Below are positions 25,963 to 35,307 of a stretch of 64,000 nt of DNA, in pieces. A program made the translations under genes and the position numbers. This DNA comes from Chitinophagales bacterium (GTDB lineage Bacteria; Bacteroidota; Bacteroidia; Chitinophagales; JADIYW01): assembly GCA_020636545.1 (NCBI GenBank), contig JACJXS010000013.1:122867-186866 (forward strand), in the 5' to 3' direction. The stretch's first letter is position 1. Each line of letters opens with the position of its first letter. Below the pieces are notes generated by a model that ran no database searches, had not been told where the DNA came from, and worked only from the letters and a program-made list of their open reading frames with translations.

Positions 25963-27240
25963 ATGAAAGCAGACTATAAAAAAAATAGCGGTTCTATTGA
26001 TACCATTTTACTCTTATGTTATATTGCATTAGTTGTGATTGGTGTGCTTTCTATTTTTTCTGCAACTTATAATAATGAATTTCAAGGAACTTTTTTCAGT
26101 CTAAGTCATAGTTATATGAAGCAAGTACTTTGGGCAGGTATTTCATTTTTGATGTTTTTTGCATTGATTGGAATGGACAGAAGAATTATTCAATTTTTTT
26201 CTTATCCAGCCTATATTTTAATCATGTTGTTGCTTTTTTCGGTATTATTTATTGGAGAACGTACTAAAGGTGACCAAAACTGGATAAATCTTGGTTTCTT
26301 TAAATTACAACCTTCTGAATTTGCCAAATTCGCTACTGCAATGGCGTTGGCGGCATTTTTCGATACCAATAATATGCATTTTAAAACTACTAAAGATTAC
26401 TTAACTGCATTTGCTATTATTGCAATCCCATTAGGATTAGTTTTATTACAAGGAGATGCTGGCTCTGCCATCGTATTTTTATCCTTTATTTTTGTCTTAA
26501 ATCGAGAAGGTTTACCTGACGGATTAATCTATTTTGGATTATATGTTGTATTTATTGGCATTTTATCATTGGTATTAGATAAATTTATCATCATTGCAAT
26601 TACCATTTTTGTTTTTGGTATTTTTATTTACATAAACCTCAGAAATAAAGCAATGGTCAAATTCTTAGCCATTATTATGTTTGGGACAATGATATTTTCT
26701 TCCTCTGTGAGTATAATATTCAACAATGTTTTATTAAAACACCAAAGAGATAGAATTAATATTGTTTTAGGAAAAGAGCTAACCAAAGAAGCCGAAAGAG
26801 GTATTGCATTTAACCTAAACCAATCAAAAATTGCTATTGGTTCTGGTGGTATTATTGGTAAAGGTTATTTGAATGGAACTCAAACACGTTTTAATTATGT
26901 TCCTGAAACAAGTACCGATTTTATTTTCACTGCAATTGGTGAAGAATGGGGCTTTCTTGGTTCATTAGTTTTGATTGGATTATATGTTTCACTACTTACT
27001 CGGCTTATTTTTATGGCTGAGCAACAACGAACGGCATACGGTCGGGTATATATTTATTCAGTTGCAGCTATTATTTTTACACATGTTGCCATAAATATTG
27101 GTATGACCATCGGAATTGTACCAGTTATTGGAATTCCACTTCCTTTCATAAGTTATGGAGGTTCTTCCCTATTGTCATTTAGTTTTATGATAGCAACTTG
27201 TTTAAAACTAGACAATGAACAGAGGGGTATTATGCGGTAA
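25963..27240 (+). CDS. rodA: RodA, SEDS peptidoglycan glycosyltransferase
   Basis: A 425-residue polytopic SEDS protein. Diagnostic parts are WINLGFFKLQPSEFAK, LLQGDAGSA, the loop with ETSTDFIFTAIGEEWGFLG (the Glu-rich SEDS signature) and PLPFISYGGSS near the C-terminus. It polymerises lipid II during elongation and works with PBP2. Its ATG follows the mrdA stop immediately. It is the last gene of the operon and converges on the membrane protein gene at 27248. Confidence 0.94.
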   Translation: MKADYKKNSGSIDTILLLCYIALVVIGVLSIFSATYNNEFQGTFFSLSHSYMKQVLWAGISFLMFFALIGMDRRIIQFFSYPAYILIMLLLFSVLFIGERTKGDQNWINLGFFKLQPSEFAKFATAMALAAFFDTNNMHFKTTKDYLTAFAIIAIPLGLVLLQGDAGSAIVFLSFIFVLNREGLPDGLIYFGLYVVFIGILSLVLDKFIIIAITIFVFGIFIYINLRNKAMVKFLAIIMFGTMIFSSSVSIIFNNVLLKHQRDRINIVLGKELTKEAERGIAFNLNQSKIAIGSGGIIGKGYLNGTQTRFNYVPETSTDFIFTAIGEEWGFLGSLVLIGLYVSLLTRLIFMAEQQRTAYGRVYIYSVAAIIFTHVAINIGMTIGIVPVIGIPLPFISYGGSSLLSFSFMIATCLKLDNEQRGIMR

Positions 27241-27247
27241 TTTTCAC

Positions 27248-27865
27248 CTAAACCAATATTGACTCCCCTTTAGACTTGAAACCCTTATCCAGAATTATTT
27301 TTAAAATCAAAAAAGGTATTATAGATAGAATATTTATCAATTCCTTAGGTTTAACAAAACTCACAATTGGTGTTAATTGAATTACAGCACCTAATATAAT
27401 GGAAATATGTAAAATAATATGATTTCGATTGAAAGGTATAATTGTCTTTTCTTTAAAACCATTTACATAAATGTAAAGTATATATTGAATTATATATACT
27501 AATACACTTAAATTAAAAAAAATATTTTTAAACATTAGAGTTTTTACATTAATAAGAAAGGTCTCGGAATCTTTTCCAGCAGAAAATGGTATAAAACCAA
27601 ATAAAACAATTATAAATACAACATAAATTATCATCATAAAAAATGCTGGCCATGCTACAGAAATTGAACTAAATAATTTGCTATCTCTTCTGATAATATA
27701 ACTTAATTCTATTAATTGCCTCACAAAAGCTTCCATCCAAAAAAGATAGATAATATAAAATACAGTAACTTCATTTTTATAAATACCAAGTATAGTAAAT
27801 GCTAAAAAGGTAATAATATTTAAAATACGGCTTTGTTTATTATTCACAATATCCAAATATAACAA
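27248..27865 (-). CDS. Integral membrane protein of unknown function
   Basis: A 205-residue protein with about five or six hydrophobic segments and little soluble sequence. A Trp/Glu motif in the second helix (YLFWMEAFVRQLIEL) is its most distinctive part. I do not recognise a family with certainty; it loosely resembles DUF6498-type membrane proteins. The gene converges on rodA with a 7-bp gap. AT content is slightly higher than in its neighbours. Confidence 0.55.
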   Translation of the reverse strand: MLYLDIVNNKQSRILNIITFLAFTILGIYKNEVTVFYIIYLFWMEAFVRQLIELSYIIRRDSKLFSSISVAWPAFFMMIIYVVFIIVLFGFIPFSAGKDSETFLINVKTLMFKNIFFNLSVLVYIIQYILYIYVNGFKEKTIIPFNRNHIILHISIILGAVIQLTPIVSFVKPKELINILSIIPFLILKIILDKGFKSKGESILV

Positions 27866-27960
27866 TATCTATAAACTAAATGCACCTAAAAATATGTAAG
27901 TATCATTTTTCTTTATTGACAATTCAATTTTATTTATATGAATATTAGGATAAATCTCCT

Positions 27961-27968
27961 TATTTTTG
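27961..27968 (+). promoter_or_regulatory. -7 element of ilvD
   Basis: TATTTTTG matches TAnnTTTG, 18 bases before the ATG at 27987. Confidence 0.5.
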
Positions 27969-27986
27969 TAGTAAATAAATTACGTA

Positions 27987-29669
27987 ATGGCTGAATTAAA
28001 TAAATACTCTAAAACGATTACTCAAGATCCAACACAACCTGCGGCACAAGCAATGTTACATGCAATTGGCATGACTAATGATGATTTCAAAAAAGCACAA
28101 ATTGGCATTTGTTCTGTTGGTTGGGATGGCAATCCGTGTAATATGCACTTGAATGGTTTTGGTCACGAATTAAAAGGTTATGTGAACCAACAAGCAGATT
28201 TAATCGGATTAAGTTTTTATACAATTGGTGTTTCTGATGGAATTTCAATGGGAACACCTGGCATGCGATATTCTTTAGTTTCTCGTGATGTAATTGCAGA
28301 CTCCATCGAAACCAATGCTGGTGCTCAATACTATGATGGTATTGTTTCTATCGCAGGTTGTGATAAAAATATGCCTGGCGTAATCATGGGTATGGCTCGA
28401 TTGGATAGACCATCAATTATGGTTTATGGTGGAACTATTGGTGCTGGACATTATAAAAATCAACAATTAGATGTTGTTTCTGCATTTGAAGCTCTAGGTC
28501 AAAAATTTGCTGGCTCAATATCAGAAGAAGATTTTAAAGGTGTAATAGAAAGTGCTTGTCCTGGTCCAGGTGCATGTGGTGGAATGTACACAGCCAATAC
28601 AATGGCATCAGCAATTGAAGCAATGGGTATGAGTTTGCCTTATTCAGCAAGTAATCCAGCAATTTCAGAAGATAAGAAAAACGAATTGAAAGATGTTGCT
28701 GCTGCAATCAGAAATTTATTAGAAAAAGATATAAAACCATCTGATATTATGACATTCAAGGCATTTGAAAATGCAATTAGAATTGTTTTTGTATTAGGCG
28801 GAAGTACCAATGCAGTAATGCATTTAATTGCTATGGCTAAAGCTATTGGTGTAAAAGTTACTTTAGATGATTTTGTAAGATTGGCAGAAATCACACCAGT
28901 TCTTTCAGATTTCAGACCTAGTGGAAGATATGTGATGGAAGATTTACATAAAATTGGAGGTGTACCTGCTGTAATGAAATTACTTTTAAAAGAAGGTATG
29001 TTACACGGCGATTGTATGACTGTTACTGGAAAAACAATTGCAGAAAATCTAGCTGATTTGTCTGAGTTATCTGATGGTCAAGATTTAGTTTATCCGTTTA
29101 GTAATCCAATTAAAAAAACTGGACATATTAGAATTTTATATGGCAATATTGCAACGGAAGGAGCTGTTGCAAAAATTACAGGAAAAGAAGGTGAAAGATT
29201 TGAAGGTGAAGCAATTTGTTTTGACAAAGAACAAGATGCAATTGATGCGATGCAAGCTAAAAAAGTAAAAGCTGGAAATATTGTTGTTATTAGATATGTT
29301 GGCCCTCGTGGTGCTCCAGGTATGCCAGAAATGTTGAAACCAACTTCTGTTTTAATGGGAGAAGGTTTGGGTAAAGATGTTGCTTTAATTACTGATGGTA
29401 GATTTAGTGGTGGTTCTCATGGATTTGTGGTTGGACACGTAACGCCTGAAGCTCAAAATGGTGGAAATATTGCTTTAATTAAAGACGGAGATAAAATAAT
29501 TATCGATGCTGTCAAAAATACGATAGATGTGATTGTTTCTGATGAAATTTTAACTGAAAGAAGAAAAGCTTTGCAGCTGCCAGAATTAAAAGCAAAAAAA
29601 GGTGTTTTGTATAAATATGCAAAGACAGTAGCTTCGGCTTCTGAAGGTTGCGTAACCGATGAGTTTTAA
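27987..29669 (+). CDS. ilvD: Dihydroxy-acid dehydratase
   Basis: The protein (560 aa) dehydrates 2,3-dihydroxy acids to 2-oxo acids in valine and isoleucine synthesis, using an Fe-S cluster. The cluster cysteines are in GNPCNMHL, AGCDKNMPG and GACGGMYTANTM; the C-terminal GRFSGGSHGFVVGHVTPEA is the family signature when read as GRFSGGSHGF and VVGHVTPEA. No other ilv gene is adjacent. The di-haem peroxidase gene follows after 28 bp. Confidence 0.95.
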   Translation: MAELNKYSKTITQDPTQPAAQAMLHAIGMTNDDFKKAQIGICSVGWDGNPCNMHLNGFGHELKGYVNQQADLIGLSFYTIGVSDGISMGTPGMRYSLVSRDVIADSIETNAGAQYYDGIVSIAGCDKNMPGVIMGMARLDRPSIMVYGGTIGAGHYKNQQLDVVSAFEALGQKFAGSISEEDFKGVIESACPGPGACGGMYTANTMASAIEAMGMSLPYSASNPAISEDKKNELKDVAAAIRNLLEKDIKPSDIMTFKAFENAIRIVFVLGGSTNAVMHLIAMAKAIGVKVTLDDFVRLAEITPVLSDFRPSGRYVMEDLHKIGGVPAVMKLLLKEGMLHGDCMTVTGKTIAENLADLSELSDGQDLVYPFSNPIKKTGHIRILYGNIATEGAVAKITGKEGERFEGEAICFDKEQDAIDAMQAKKVKAGNIVVIRYVGPRGAPGMPEMLKPTSVLMGEGLGKDVALITDGRFSGGSHGFVVGHVTPEAQNGGNIALIKDGDKIIIDAVKNTIDVIVSDEILTERRKALQLPELKAKKGVLYKYAKTVASASEGCVTDEF

Positions 29670-29697
29670 TTAATAATTCAATTAAAAATATCAAAAA

Positions 29698-30792
29698 ATG
29701 AGAAAATTAAATTTCCTCCTGATGTTTGTTATATCTGTTGCTTTCATCAGTTGTAAGAACGAAGGCAAAGCTAATCAAGAGGTAGCTAGTGCTGAAGATA
29801 CTGAATTGCTCCAAACAGCAAAAAACTTATTCAAACCTATTACTGGAAATGTTGATGAAGAAGGAAAAAAAAATCTATCAACAGAAATGGTTGAACTTGG
29901 AAAAACATTGTACTACGATACCAAATTATCTCCAAAAGGAAATAATAGTTGTAATTCTTGTCATAACTTGAATACTTTTGGTGTCGATAATTTATCTTTT
30001 TCCCCTGGAGATGAGGGTAAATTAGGAGGAAGAAACTCTCCTACTACCTTAAATGCTGCATTTCATTCTACTCAATTTTGGGATGGTAGAGCAAAAGACG
30101 TTGAAGAACAAGCTGGAGGCCCAATTTTAAATCCAGTGGAGATGAATATGCCTAATGAAAAAACGGTAATTGATAGATTATCTAAAGTAGATTATTACAA
30201 AGATTTATTTAAAAAAGCATTTCCTAATGATGCCAATCCAATTTCTTATAAAAATATACAAACGGCAATCGGTGCATTTGAACGTACATTAGTTACACCA
30301 TCTGCTTTTGATAAATACTTAGCTGATGACCACAATGCTTTAGATGCCCAACAAAAAAAAGGTTTAGATTTATTTATTAAAACTGGTTGTATTTCGTGTC
30401 ATAGCGGTGTGGCTTTAGGTGGAAATTCATTCCAAAAGTTTGGTGTATTTGCAGATTATAGAACATTTACTAAATCAAATTCTACTGATAAAGGTTTAGC
30501 AGATTTGAATAAAAACGAAGCAAGTACAGACTTCTTTAAAGTACCATCTTTGAGAAATATTGAACATACCTATCCATATTTCCATGATGGAAGCGTAAAA
30601 GATTTGAATACTGCTATTCATATAATGGCAAAAGCTCAATTAAATAAAGAATTGAATACCGAAGAAGTTGGAGATATTGCTGCTTTCTTAAAATCATTAA
30701 CTGGCGAAGTAAGTGCGTATGCAAAAACGCCACCTGCTATCTTAGGCGATGATGCAATTCCAGCCAACAAAAGAACAACAGTTAGTAAATAA
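29698..30792 (+). CDS. Di-haem cytochrome c peroxidase (CcpA/MauG family), lipoprotein
   Basis: A 364-residue exported protein with lipobox SVAFISC at residues 13-19. Two haem-binding motifs are present: CNSCH (85-89) and CISCH (about 231-235). Linking segments GGRNSPTTLNAAFH, FWDGRAKDVEEQAGGP and KVPSLRNIEHTYPYFHDGS are typical of the family. It should reduce hydrogen peroxide in the periplasm with electrons from a small cytochrome. It is 28 bp after ilvD; functional linkage with ilvD is not obvious. Confidence 0.9.
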   Translation: MRKLNFLLMFVISVAFISCKNEGKANQEVASAEDTELLQTAKNLFKPITGNVDEEGKKNLSTEMVELGKTLYYDTKLSPKGNNSCNSCHNLNTFGVDNLSFSPGDEGKLGGRNSPTTLNAAFHSTQFWDGRAKDVEEQAGGPILNPVEMNMPNEKTVIDRLSKVDYYKDLFKKAFPNDANPISYKNIQTAIGAFERTLVTPSAFDKYLADDHNALDAQQKKGLDLFIKTGCISCHSGVALGGNSFQKFGVFADYRTFTKSNSTDKGLADLNKNEASTDFFKVPSLRNIEHTYPYFHDGSVKDLNTAIHIMAKAQLNKELNTEEVGDIAAFLKSLTGEVSAYAKTPPAILGDDAIPANKRTTVSK

Positions 30793-30822
30793 TATGCTAG
30801 CTTATATAAAGTAACTTTGATT

Positions 30823-30875
30823 TTATCCCTTAAATATATTATTGAATAATGATAGATTTAAGGGATAATTTTTTT
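30823..30875 (+). terminator. Intrinsic terminator of the peroxidase gene
   Basis: A perfect 13-bp stem (TTATCCCTTAAAT/ATTTAAGGGATAA) with a 20-base loop is followed by seven T at 30869-30875. Confidence 0.75.
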
Positions 30876-30892
30876 AATAATTTAGATGAAAT

Positions 30893-31765
30893 ATGGGAGC
30901 AAGTATTTTTACTATTTTAGATGACATAGCCGTACTAATGGATGATGTAGCCATTACTGCAAAGATTGCAACAAAAAAAACTGCTGCAATCTTGGGTGAT
31001 GATTTAGCTGTAAATGCTGAAAAAGCTACTGGTTATGTATCTTCAAGAGAATTGCCTGTATTATGGGCTATCAGTAAGGGTTCTTTTATTAATAAGTTAA
31101 TTATAGTTCCGCTAATCTTAATCCTAAATATATATGCGCCTTTTTTAATAAAAATTTTATTGGTCATTGGAGGCATCTATTTAGCTTATGAAGGTGCTGA
31201 AAAAATCATAGATTTTTTATTTCATAAAAATCATAAAGAAGTAGAGAATACATTAACTACAGAGGGTGAAACAGAAGAAGTTTTAGAAAAAAAGAAAGTC
31301 AATGCTGCCATAAAAACCGATTTTATTCTTTCTTTAGAAATTGTAATTATTGCTTTAAGTTCTGTATTGAATGAAAATTTAACTTTACAGATAATGACGG
31401 TTTCAATTGTTGCACTTATTGCTACGGTTGGTGTTTATGGATTTGTTGCTCTTTTAGTAAGAATGGATGATTTAGGATTTCAATTGATTAATGTGTCTAA
31501 AAACAATAAATTTTTAACCATTTTAGGGAAAGGTCTTGTAAATGCTTTGCCATTAATTGTAAAATTACTTAGCATTGTTGGAACAATTGCATTGATATTA
31601 GTTTCTGGAGGAATATTTATTCATTATATAGATATATTTCATCATTTATTACCCAAAGTTCCAATTGTATTCCGTGAAATAATCTTTGGACTTGGCGTTG
31701 GTATAATCACTGTTATAATAGCCAATCTATTGAATTGGATAGTAAAGCAAATTCGCAATAAATAA
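30893..31765 (+). CDS. DUF808 (YedI-type) membrane protein
   Basis: A 290-residue inner-membrane protein. The N-terminus with LDDIAVLMDDVAITAKIATK, split here as LDDIAVLMDDVA and ITAKIATKKTA, followed by LGDDLAVNA and ELPVLWAISKGS, is the DUF808 signature. About six membrane helices follow, with a charged cytoplasmic loop (HKNHKEVENTL). Function is unknown in the family. It begins 18 bases after the peroxidase terminator. Confidence 0.85.
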   Translation: MGASIFTILDDIAVLMDDVAITAKIATKKTAAILGDDLAVNAEKATGYVSSRELPVLWAISKGSFINKLIIVPLILILNIYAPFLIKILLVIGGIYLAYEGAEKIIDFLFHKNHKEVENTLTTEGETEEVLEKKKVNAAIKTDFILSLEIVIIALSSVLNENLTLQIMTVSIVALIATVGVYGFVALLVRMDDLGFQLINVSKNNKFLTILGKGLVNALPLIVKLLSIVGTIALILVSGGIFIHYIDIFHHLLPKVPIVFREIIFGLGVGIITVIIANLLNWIVKQIRNK

Positions 31766-31878
31766 AGTACTAAATTCTAATTGATATTTGTAATTTATAG
31801 GAGTTCACTCTGAAAAAGTAGGGTTTCACTCAATAAAAATGGCTATTTAATTATTTCAATAAACTATTAAATAATTTT

Positions 31879-31898
31879 ACTGTAATAAAAATTACAGT
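31879..31898 (+). promoter_or_regulatory. Hairpin adjoining the start of the 31900 gene
   Basis: Arms ACTGTAAT and ATTACAGT with loop AAAA end one base before the ATG at 31900, where they could mask the ribosome-loading region. Confidence 0.4.
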
Positions 31899-31899
31899 T

Positions 31900-32994
31900 A
31901 TGAAACAATTACATTTTATTTTACCCGTTTTATTATTTATTGGAATTTCAATATTACCAACTACATGTCATGCTCAATTCGGAAAAGTAATTAATAAGGT
32001 AATAAATAAAACAGTACCAAACAAATCATCTAATACAACTAACGACGGCTCTTCGAATAAAACAAATAATAATTCTAACAATTCGGATAATATACCAACA
32101 ATCAAAAGCAACTCACCTATTCCTGAAAATGAAAAATACAATTGTCAAGAAAAGGAGGTTTCTAATGGCTATTCATCAGAAGTACATAAAAAGTATAGTA
32201 ATAAACTAGTTTTCTCTAAAACTGAAATAGTTATGAGTAACCAAAATGAAGCTACTTTCTCCAATACATTTACTTTAAAAGACAATATTTATTCAAGAAT
32301 TTATTTAAGTGAATCTCCTGTTTATACAGCACAAACTATGGGTTTATGCTGTAAAGGTGGTTTGTATTGTATGAAATTATTTTATAGATATATTATTGAC
32401 AATAAGGAGACAAATAATCAATATGCTGTCCTTTCAACACCAGAACCAAAGAAGATAACTTGGCAGCTTGGAATATCTCCTTCAAAAGAAGATGTTAATT
32501 CAGGTTATCCATTAAGAGAAATATATAAATTTAAAGATTTAACATCTGAACTTAGCGAAGGAACGCATAAAATAAGAGTTGAGTATTTTATGGAGATTCC
32601 AGATGATGATACCGAAAGAGGACTTTTATATACTACTAAATTTGGAAAAGAAATAGTATTAGCAAGTGGAGAATTTACGCTACAAGTAAAAACGGCAGAT
32701 AAAACAGAAATGAAAGAAAAATTATATGTTAAACCAGCACCTGTAACTTATAGTTCTAGTTCATCAAATCAACAAAGTTGCTATGTGGAAGTAAAAAATG
32801 GTAGTGGAGAATCAATAAAATTTGATTTATACACAAGTGCAAGTCGCTCAACTGAAAGTTTATCTTCAAATTCAAACAAATCAATTGATTGTAACATGTA
32901 TGAGAAAATTGTAATTACTGATGGTCGTTGCAAAGATGTTACCTACTATCTAACAGGTATGGCTGGGAAATATTTAACTTTATGCGGAAAATAA
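31900..32994 (+). CDS. Secreted protein with Asn/Ser/Thr-rich linker, unknown function
   Basis: A 364-residue protein. The signal peptide covers about residues 1-25 (LLFIGISILPTTCHAQ, cleaved after HAQ). A low-complexity segment rich in Asn, Ser and Thr (about 45-75) follows, then a beta-rich domain with a Cys pair in GLCCKGGLYCM and a C-terminal region with CYVEVKNGSGESIKF and CNMYEKIVI. I recognise no named domain. It stands alone; a small hairpin abuts the start codon. Confidence 0.6.
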   Translation: MKQLHFILPVLLFIGISILPTTCHAQFGKVINKVINKTVPNKSSNTTNDGSSNKTNNNSNNSDNIPTIKSNSPIPENEKYNCQEKEVSNGYSSEVHKKYSNKLVFSKTEIVMSNQNEATFSNTFTLKDNIYSRIYLSESPVYTAQTMGLCCKGGLYCMKLFYRYIIDNKETNNQYAVLSTPEPKKITWQLGISPSKEDVNSGYPLREIYKFKDLTSELSEGTHKIRVEYFMEIPDDDTERGLLYTTKFGKEIVLASGEFTLQVKTADKTEMKEKLYVKPAPVTYSSSSSNQQSCYVEVKNGSGESIKFDLYTSASRSTESLSSNSNKSIDCNMYEKIVITDGRCKDVTYYLTGMAGKYLTLCGK

Positions 32995-33179
32995 CAACGC
33001 TCTAATCATCAACATACTACATCATTTTATTAATCCAGATTCTTATTGGGATAGTGTCAATATTAAAAAAAATTGTTTTATATGTCAATAATATTGCATT
33101 GGATGATTGATAACTTTCTCAAAAATTTATAACATTTTATAATGATATTCATTATCTTAGATTGATAAACTATAAGATT

Positions 33180-35201
33180 GTGAAACTTAAATTCATTATT
33201 ACACTTTTAACTTTCTTATTTTTCTTAAATATTGATGCTCAAAATCCTGATTTCGAAATTAGGAGAAATGCTTATATAGAAAATGGATTTAATCATCTAA
33301 ATTCAAATTCCATCATTTTTCAAGCATATAAAAATAGTCCAATTGATACAACCTTATTGAATGAAATTTTAAATAATATTGCATCGAATACCACAGCAGA
33401 TTTTGATATTGTAAAGCTAATTAGAATTTTGTTTTTATCTAATGGTGAATATGATAATCTAATATTACCCATTCTTGAACCGATACCATTTTGGCTAACA
33501 AAAGATGAGAAATTAAGAGTATATTGGTCAGAAAACCATATGATTATGTGGATGTCATCTAATTGGTTACTACATGAAAAATATGGAAAACAAGTTGATG
33601 ATAGTTTGAATAGCCAACTAAAACATTTATTAAAATTAAAAGTGGATTATGGTTTTTATGAATTTTTTTCATCTGTATATCTCCCTTATAGCTTATCAGG
33701 CTTATTAAACTTAGCTGATTTTGCTCAAGATGTAGAAATAAAGCATTTAGCTACACAAGCTGCTCAAAAATTATTGAAAGACATTTTGTTATTAACCAAT
33801 AACCAAGGCGTTTTCTTTCCTACGGCAGGGAGAAATTATTATAGTAAATATTCAACTCCGTATAACCAAAATCATAGTAACTTAATATATCTTTTAACTG
33901 GAATGGGTGAAGAACCAACATCGGTATCACACTCAGGTAGTTTTTTAGCCACTTCTTCAATAGATGTAAATTCTGTTATTTCATCATGGACAAGTACACT
34001 TAATACGAATTTTACGGTTGGACATTCATTATTAGATGGCGTTAATACTATCAATAAAAATATCCCTTTACTTTCAAAAGTAATTTTTCAATGGAGTTCT
34101 GGAGCCTATTTTGATCCTGATGTTGCACTTAGTACGGCTACTATTTTAAATGAATACAATTTATGGAATCATGATGAATTTAAAGATTTTAAGGATTTTA
34201 AAGGTTTGCCATTAGCTATCGCACCAACTTTAGCTAGAATAGCAAGTTCTATTTCAAAAAGTTCTGGTATCTATAATCCCAACATCTCTATTTTTAAAAA
34301 CAATTCAGTAACCTTATCCTCAGTGCAAGATTTTTGGAAAGGAAAAAATGGTTATCAGCAATTTCCAGTTGTTGCTAATACTGGTACGTCCGCTGTTTTT
34401 CCTATTTCAGGCAAGGTTACTGAAGATTTAGAAAATCGATCTGAACTACACGCTAATACTCATTTACCTTATGTTAAACAAACCGATAATATTGCATTAG
34501 TAATGTATAGACCAGAAAAAGGATTGGCTCTTTTTGGATATACTGATAATAAACTAGACGTTGCTCTCAAATGGGATGCAAATACGTTTGATGAAATAAG
34601 AGAATATAACAATTGGATATTAGGGAGAGAAAAAGATGGTTATATTGCTGTTAGAAGACATTGTACGGATACAATTCTAAATAAAATAGCATGCGATAAC
34701 CATGATGGGCAAACTTGGATTATAGTAGTTGGTAACATAGAAATGTATGGTAGCTTTGATAATTTTGAAAACATAATTAAAACATCGATTTTTGAAAGTA
34801 AATGGTATTTTGACTTACCTACATTACAATGGGCTTATCAATCTAAAATTAGTATAGATAATAAAGTTTTAGAATACACTTGGTATGCAGATATTTTTTC
34901 TTTTCCAACTGAAAAAGAAGTATCTACCGCAATTATTAACAAAAAAGATTATCAAGAAATATCAGTTTACCCTAACCCTGCTAATACTTTTGTAAAGCTA
35001 TCGTTTCCAAATAGTATAACAAAAAATTCAAGGTATAAAATATTTAATACAGTTGGAGAAACTGTTTTAGAAAAAGTTATAGAACCAACAGAACTCAATA
35101 ATTTACTTATCAATACTTCTACTTTTTCAAATGGTTTGTATTTTATTAATATAGAAACCAAAGACAAAATCTATACTGGGAAAATTATAATACAGAAATA
35201 A
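33180..35201 (+). CDS. Type IX-secreted protein, possible polysaccharide-active enzyme
   Basis: About 673 residues from the GTG at 33180 (VKLKFIITLLTFLFFLNIDAQ gives a good signal peptide in two parts, KLKFIITLLTF and LFFLNIDAQ); an in-frame TTG at 33162 is less likely. The C-terminal 75 residues (ISVYPNPANTFVKLSF, FSNGLYFINIE, GKIIIQK) are a type A sorting tail for the type IX system. The helical N-terminal half with YWSENHMIMWMSSNWLL and a beta-rich C-terminal half suggest a toroid-plus-sandwich layout like that of some polysaccharide lyases, but this is inference; no catalytic motif was proved. Monocistronic. Confidence 0.65.
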   Translation: MKLKFIITLLTFLFFLNIDAQNPDFEIRRNAYIENGFNHLNSNSIIFQAYKNSPIDTTLLNEILNNIASNTTADFDIVKLIRILFLSNGEYDNLILPILEPIPFWLTKDEKLRVYWSENHMIMWMSSNWLLHEKYGKQVDDSLNSQLKHLLKLKVDYGFYEFFSSVYLPYSLSGLLNLADFAQDVEIKHLATQAAQKLLKDILLLTNNQGVFFPTAGRNYYSKYSTPYNQNHSNLIYLLTGMGEEPTSVSHSGSFLATSSIDVNSVISSWTSTLNTNFTVGHSLLDGVNTINKNIPLLSKVIFQWSSGAYFDPDVALSTATILNEYNLWNHDEFKDFKDFKGLPLAIAPTLARIASSISKSSGIYNPNISIFKNNSVTLSSVQDFWKGKNGYQQFPVVANTGTSAVFPISGKVTEDLENRSELHANTHLPYVKQTDNIALVMYRPEKGLALFGYTDNKLDVALKWDANTFDEIREYNNWILGREKDGYIAVRRHCTDTILNKIACDNHDGQTWIIVVGNIEMYGSFDNFENIIKTSIFESKWYFDLPTLQWAYQSKISIDNKVLEYTWYADIFSFPTEKEVSTAIINKKDYQEISVYPNPANTFVKLSFPNSITKNSRYKIFNTVGETVLEKVIEPTELNNLLINTSTFSNGLYFINIETKDKIYTGKIIIQK

Positions 35202-35307
35202 TTCCTAGATTTCATCCATATTAAATAATCAATAAACATAGACTACAATCAGTAAAACTTTTAATTTATCACTAAATTAGCTTCAAATACTTAAAATACT
35301 ATATATT

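Noticed and set aside
31800..31833. Possible insertion-sequence end (GAGTTCACTCTGAAAAAGT)
   Set aside because: No matching inverted copy or transposase remnant was found nearby.
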